A stretch of 64,000 nt of DNA, taken from Paenimyroides tangerinum. GTDB taxonomy: Bacteria; Bacteroidota; Bacteroidia; Flavobacteriales; Flavobacteriaceae. The notes under the pieces were generated by a model. That model had not been told where the DNA came from. It worked only from the letters and a program-made list of their open reading frames with translations, and made no database searches. This document shows, piece by piece, positions 61,553 through 64,000 of this stretch (the first letter of the stretch is position 1; each line of letters begins with the position of its first letter). The stretch covers positions 1 to 64,000 of the forward strand of contig NZ_RQVQ01000015.1 of NCBI RefSeq assembly GCF_003865405.1, read 5' to 3'. Position numbers and translations under genes: made by a program.

Positions 61553-62074
61553 TTATATCGTTAATTCGTTTTCTTGTTTCAGTTCGATGTTCTCTTTTTT
61601 TTGGTTTTTGGCTATTTGAAATACTTTGCTCATTACAAGAAAGAATAATCCGATGATTAAACCATTTAGTGGAAAGTTTAATAGGTTATTATCAAAACCA
61701 AAATCTATTTTTATATGTTGTTTAAAAAAAGGGATGATTAATGAATTAATTATATTTCCCAGAATATATATGATTCCCATTGTTTTAAAATTTATTATTA
61801 CTCTATCTGTAAAAAAGTTGAAGTTTAAGAAAGAGGTAATATTTTGTTTAAATAAAAAAATGGAATATGTATAAGTTGAGTAAAAAATAAAATTAAAGAA
61901 TAGAATCAAATATAATAAGTCATCATTTTTAGAGGAAAAAGTTGTTGTAGTTTTTATTCCCAAATCAATGCCAAATAAAAAAAAGGTGTAAATAACAAAA
62001 AATATTGTTCCTATTCCTAACATAGAATAAAAAAGTATTGTAATAATTAAATCAAGTATTCGTATTGTTCTCAT
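61553..62074 (-). CDS. DUF2975 membrane protein, paralogue 1
   Basis: 173 residues, four membrane helices, ends with a doubled acidic-basic tail KKENIELKQENELTI. First gene of the operon; a TATATTTG promoter element lies 29 bases upstream. The set of four head-to-tail paralogues with constant three-base gaps indicates tandem duplication followed by divergence. Confidence 0.83.
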   Translation of the reverse strand: MRTIRILDLIITILFYSMLGIGTIFFVIYTFFLFGIDLGIKTTTTFSSKNDDLLYLILFFNFIFYSTYTYSIFLFKQNITSFLNFNFFTDRVIINFKTMGIIYILGNIINSLIIPFFKQHIKIDFGFDNNLLNFPLNGLIIGLFFLVMSKVFQIAKNQKKENIELKQENELTI

Positions 62075-62102
62075 GTTTCGTTAGTTAATAATTTATTATT
62101 GA

Positions 62103-62131
62103 CAAATATAAATAAATTATCGAAAAACAAT
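62103..62131 (-). promoter_or_regulatory. promoter of the DUF2975 operon
   Basis: Minus-strand TATATTTG (62110-62103), perfect -7 box; ATTG (62131-62128) 17 bases upstream as a weak -33 box. Confidence 0.55.
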
Positions 62132-62337
62132 AATAAATTAAATAAAAAAAATCACTCAATTTTAATTCCTTTTTCGGCTATATCAATCATTTTTGAGAAG
62201 AGAATGGTCTTGAAATTAGAAATATAATTCTGATTTTCAGGTTATATTTTTACTTTTCTGGAAGTTTTGTTTTAGCTTATAATTCTAGATTTCGGTTTTC
62301 TGATGATTTGGGTATGTTCAAATTGTGTCTGATTATC
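62132..62337. other. gap left of the transposase relic
   Basis: Part of the 523-base gap between the DUF2975 operon and the lipoprotein gene. AT-rich, no frame or hairpin recognised; may be decayed IS sequence. Confidence 0.4.
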
Positions 62338-62519
62338 TTAATCAAATTTATCAAATTTTCTCAACCAATATAAAAATGTACTTCTAGATTCAATGCTATA
62401 ATTACGAAGAGTATAATTGACAATCAATTCTAGAGATTCAATTTCCTTGACAATATTGATTTTATAGTTTATGTGTAATTCCGTTTAATACGTTTTACAT
62501 AATTACTTGATTCTTCTAT
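62338..62519 (-). pseudogene. decayed IS3-family OrfA transposase fragment
   Basis: On the minus strand: IEESSNYVKRIKRNYT (62519 inward), then after one frameshift INYKINIVKEIESLELIVNY and TLRNYSIESRSTFLYWLRKF, ending KFDKFD and a stop at 62338-62340. This is the HTH part of an IS3-type OrfA (KIxIVKEIES…RKYxIxSRSTxLxWLRKFGKFD). The start codon has become ATA and the frame is shifted once, so it is dead. The scrap at 4616-4663 begins with the same residues. No OrfB or inverted ends seen. Confidence 0.7.
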
Positions 62520-62597
62520 GAAGACTTTTTTGTAATCGTTATTTCAAGACGGGATATTTATTCCAATAAAATTCAAGTAAATATGAATCGAACGACC

Positions 62598-63212
62598 TTA
62601 TTTTCGCTTGTATTCATAAGTAGAATTATAGCTATAACCTGCAGCAAAAATTATCAAAAAGGCACCATCATTACTTACTGCTTCATTAATTAATAGATTT
62701 CCATTTTTGGTTAAGCCAATACGTCTTTTATTGTTCGAACAGCCTCCAAAAAGATACGGTACTCCATGACATTTCAAATATTTATTATCTAAATAAAACA
62801 TGCCTTTTCTGTATTTTCCTGATAGAAAAGTGTCTTTAATTACGTTTGTGTTTTCAAGAATTTTGATGCGTAATCGATTCGGATTTTCGAGTTCTAAATT
62901 TAAAGTATAATCATTTTTACTATTTCTAATGGAATCAAATTTTTTACTGGATTTATAATCCATATTTAACATGAAATCATAGGCATTATTTTTTACTAAA
63001 GAATCTGGGATTGTATCATTTGGTTTTTTACTTCCAGAATTTGATATTCTTTTTACAGGATGAAAGGTGTAATTTCCGCTTAATTTTTTGATGTTGTTTT
63101 CGGTTAAATATTCACTATCTTTTCTGAATCTTTTTTTAGAAAACATGGCACAACTTTGAACCAACAAAGCGATTAATATCAGGAAAAATATATGTTTTTT
63201 TCGATTTATCAT
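62598..63212 (-). CDS. lipoprotein, function unknown
   Basis: 204 residues, lipobox LLVQSC (about 16-21). Mature part begins AMFSKKRFRKDSEYLTENN and continues NIKKLSGNYTFHPVKRIS; later GMFYLDNKYLKCHGVPYLFG suggests a small beta-barrel or lipocalin-like sheet. No family recognised. It is preceded by the unit that runs off the window edge but separated from it by a terminator. Confidence 0.6.
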   Translation of the reverse strand: MINRKKHIFFLILIALLVQSCAMFSKKRFRKDSEYLTENNIKKLSGNYTFHPVKRISNSGSKKPNDTIPDSLVKNNAYDFMLNMDYKSSKKFDSIRNSKNDYTLNLELENPNRLRIKILENTNVIKDTFLSGKYRKGMFYLDNKYLKCHGVPYLFGGCSNNKRRIGLTKNGNLLINEAVSNDGAFLIIFAAGYSYNSTYEYKRK

Positions 63213-63277
63213 AAAAGGTTTTATTTCTAAAACGTTTTTAATGAACTTTTTATTATTTAGAATGCTTTTTCAACAAG

Positions 63278-63305
63278 AAAATCCCTTCTTAATAGAAGGG
63301 ATTTT
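63278..63305. terminator. terminator of the gene at the window end
   Basis: Perfect 12-base stem aaaatcccttct / agaagggatttt (63278-63289, 63294-63305), just behind the stop at 63311. Confidence 0.88.
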
Positions 63306-63310
63306 AGATT

Positions 63311-64000
63311 TTAATAGTTCTCTGACATTGTAATTTTTGTTCCATCTTCTTGCGTTAACGAAGCTGAAATGGATGTAATTTTTAAATCGTCATTTTCTAC
63401 AACTTTTTTAATTTCTTTTGTATTATTGAAAATTGAACTTAACATTTCAAAGTTTTTTTCTTTTTCAATTAAAGCATTCTGATTTTCTTTAGTTGAATTT
63501 TGTTTTTTTGAGGTTTTCTTTTTTGTTGTAATATTAAAAGCTCCATTTTTAGCTTTTTCACCATAAGTACTTATTGCAAATTCACCTTTTTGATAGGAAC
63601 ACCATTCAATATTATTTTTGTCTATTTTAGAAAGATCTGTAATTTCTTTTCCATCTAAAGTAAATACAATATTCTTATTTTTTAACATTTCGTAATTTCC
63701 AGGTGTAAACGGAATATTTAAAGATGCTGTAAAATATTCAATGGCTTGGTCTAATAAATCTGTTCCATTAGTTTCTTTGAAAACTGCTTCAGAAGTTATT
63801 TTATATGACTGATTTTTAGATTGTTCATTTTCTTCATCAAAACTAAATTTTCCTTTAAATACTGGAGTAATTTCATCTGTTTTTGAACTTTCTAAATCAA
63901 AACTAAATTTTCCTTTAATTTTTGCAATTTCATTTGTTGTAGCTGATGAATTTTCAATATAATATTTGTTGTTTTCTTTATAAACATGAAGCTTAAATGG
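63311..64000 (-). CDS. C-terminal part of a protein with plug-like tail, cut by window edge
   Basis: The frame is open from the window end (64000) for 230 codons to the stop at 63311; an internal Met at 63688 is not the true start. The visible part has two near-repeats KGKFSFDEE and KGKFSFDLE 20 residues apart, then LDGKEITDLSKIDKNNIEW and STYGEKAKNGAFNITTKKK. The latter copies the TonB-receptor plug pattern (YGEKGKNGVIxITTK) often found at the end of M56/BlaR1-type membrane peptidases in flavobacteria. What the missing N-terminus is cannot be seen, so M56 is only a guess. Confidence 0.6.
   Translation of the reverse strand, partial: PFKLHVYKENNKYYIENSSATTNEIAKIKGKFSFDLESSKTDEITPVFKGKFSFDEENEQSKNQSYKITSEAVFKETNGTDLLDQAIEYFTASLNIPFTPGNYEMLKNKNIVFTLDGKEITDLSKIDKNNIEWCSYQKGEFAISTYGEKAKNGAFNITTKKKTSKKQNSTKENQNALIEKEKNFEMLSSIFNNTKEIKKVVENDDLKITSISASLTQEDGTKITMSENY

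Noticed and set aside
1-64000. tRNA or rRNA genes
   Set aside because: No cloverleaf-like or rRNA-like stretch was recognised by eye; a dedicated scan could still find one.

Overview
The window is AT-rich chromosomal DNA from a member of the Bacteroidota, most likely Flavobacteriaceae (Flavobacterium-like). The evidence is: type IX secretion genes (PorP/SprF, PorV/PorQ-like, a CHU_C-type sorting domain), Bacteroidota-only families (DUF3276, DUF5683, DUF4105, long NusB), gene blocks typical of flavobacteria (parA-parB-DUF5683-dapB-lepB-wbqC; recF / TPR-ribH; mutL-rhomboid-rhomboid-EEP), and promoters of the form TTTG-N19-TAnnTTTG instead of -35/-10 boxes. dnaA lies at 12.7 kb.

Layout. (1) 1-4.7 kb: an accessory Rhs polymorphic-toxin locus. 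The C-terminal half of a large Rhs protein carries one toxin tip and its probable immunity gene. Two promoterless-looking orphan Rhs-tip/immunity cassettes follow, separated by recurring junction sequences that hold minus-strand remnants resembling XRE-regulator tails. An IS3-type transposase scrap and a hairpin element end the region. (2) 4.9-12.5 kb: phospholipid synthesis (pssA), PorV/PorQ-like and DUF4105 envelope proteins, a PHP phosphatase, prmC, ribD, a YigZ protein and a YbgC-type thioesterase. (3) 12.6-22.5 kb: dnaA with a low-molecular-weight phosphatase, an RsmI-like methyltransferase, the nusB-DUF1573-yajC operon, leucine dehydrogenase, an ABC exporter, DUF3276 and HdeD. (4) 22.6-24.3 kb: an AraC-family regulator broken by one in-frame stop, then a long AT-rich gap with a candidate small RNA. 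(5) 24.3-30.5 kb: a surface-protein operon (collagen-like protein, CHU_C-type type IX substrate, PorP/SprF, OmpA/PD40 lipoprotein-like protein). (6) 30.5-53 kb: mostly conserved housekeeping genes: sigma factor, glycosyltransferase, murB, recF, ribH, mutL, two rhomboids, lepB, dapB, parAB, carB, and rpmH (53 codons). (7) 53-58.6 kb: FKBP isomerase, ndk, VOC and DUF2971 proteins, pncB. (8) 58.7-62.1 kb: one tight operon of four tandem DUF2975 membrane proteins, a secreted serine hydrolase and a small XRE regulator. (9) 62.1-64 kb: a decayed IS3 OrfA, a lipoprotein and a gene cut by the window edge.

How genes work together: the type IX block at 26-30 kb probably builds and exports a surface adhesin-like layer; ParA/ParB and DnaA serve chromosome replication and segregation; RibD and RibH are both in riboflavin synthesis; the Rhs locus is a contact-dependent competition reservoir. 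The parts most worth attention are the Rhs cassette array, the DUF2975 x4/serine hydrolase/XRE operon, the interrupted AraC gene and the small RNA candidate. No tRNA, rRNA, CRISPR or intact insertion sequence was found by eye.
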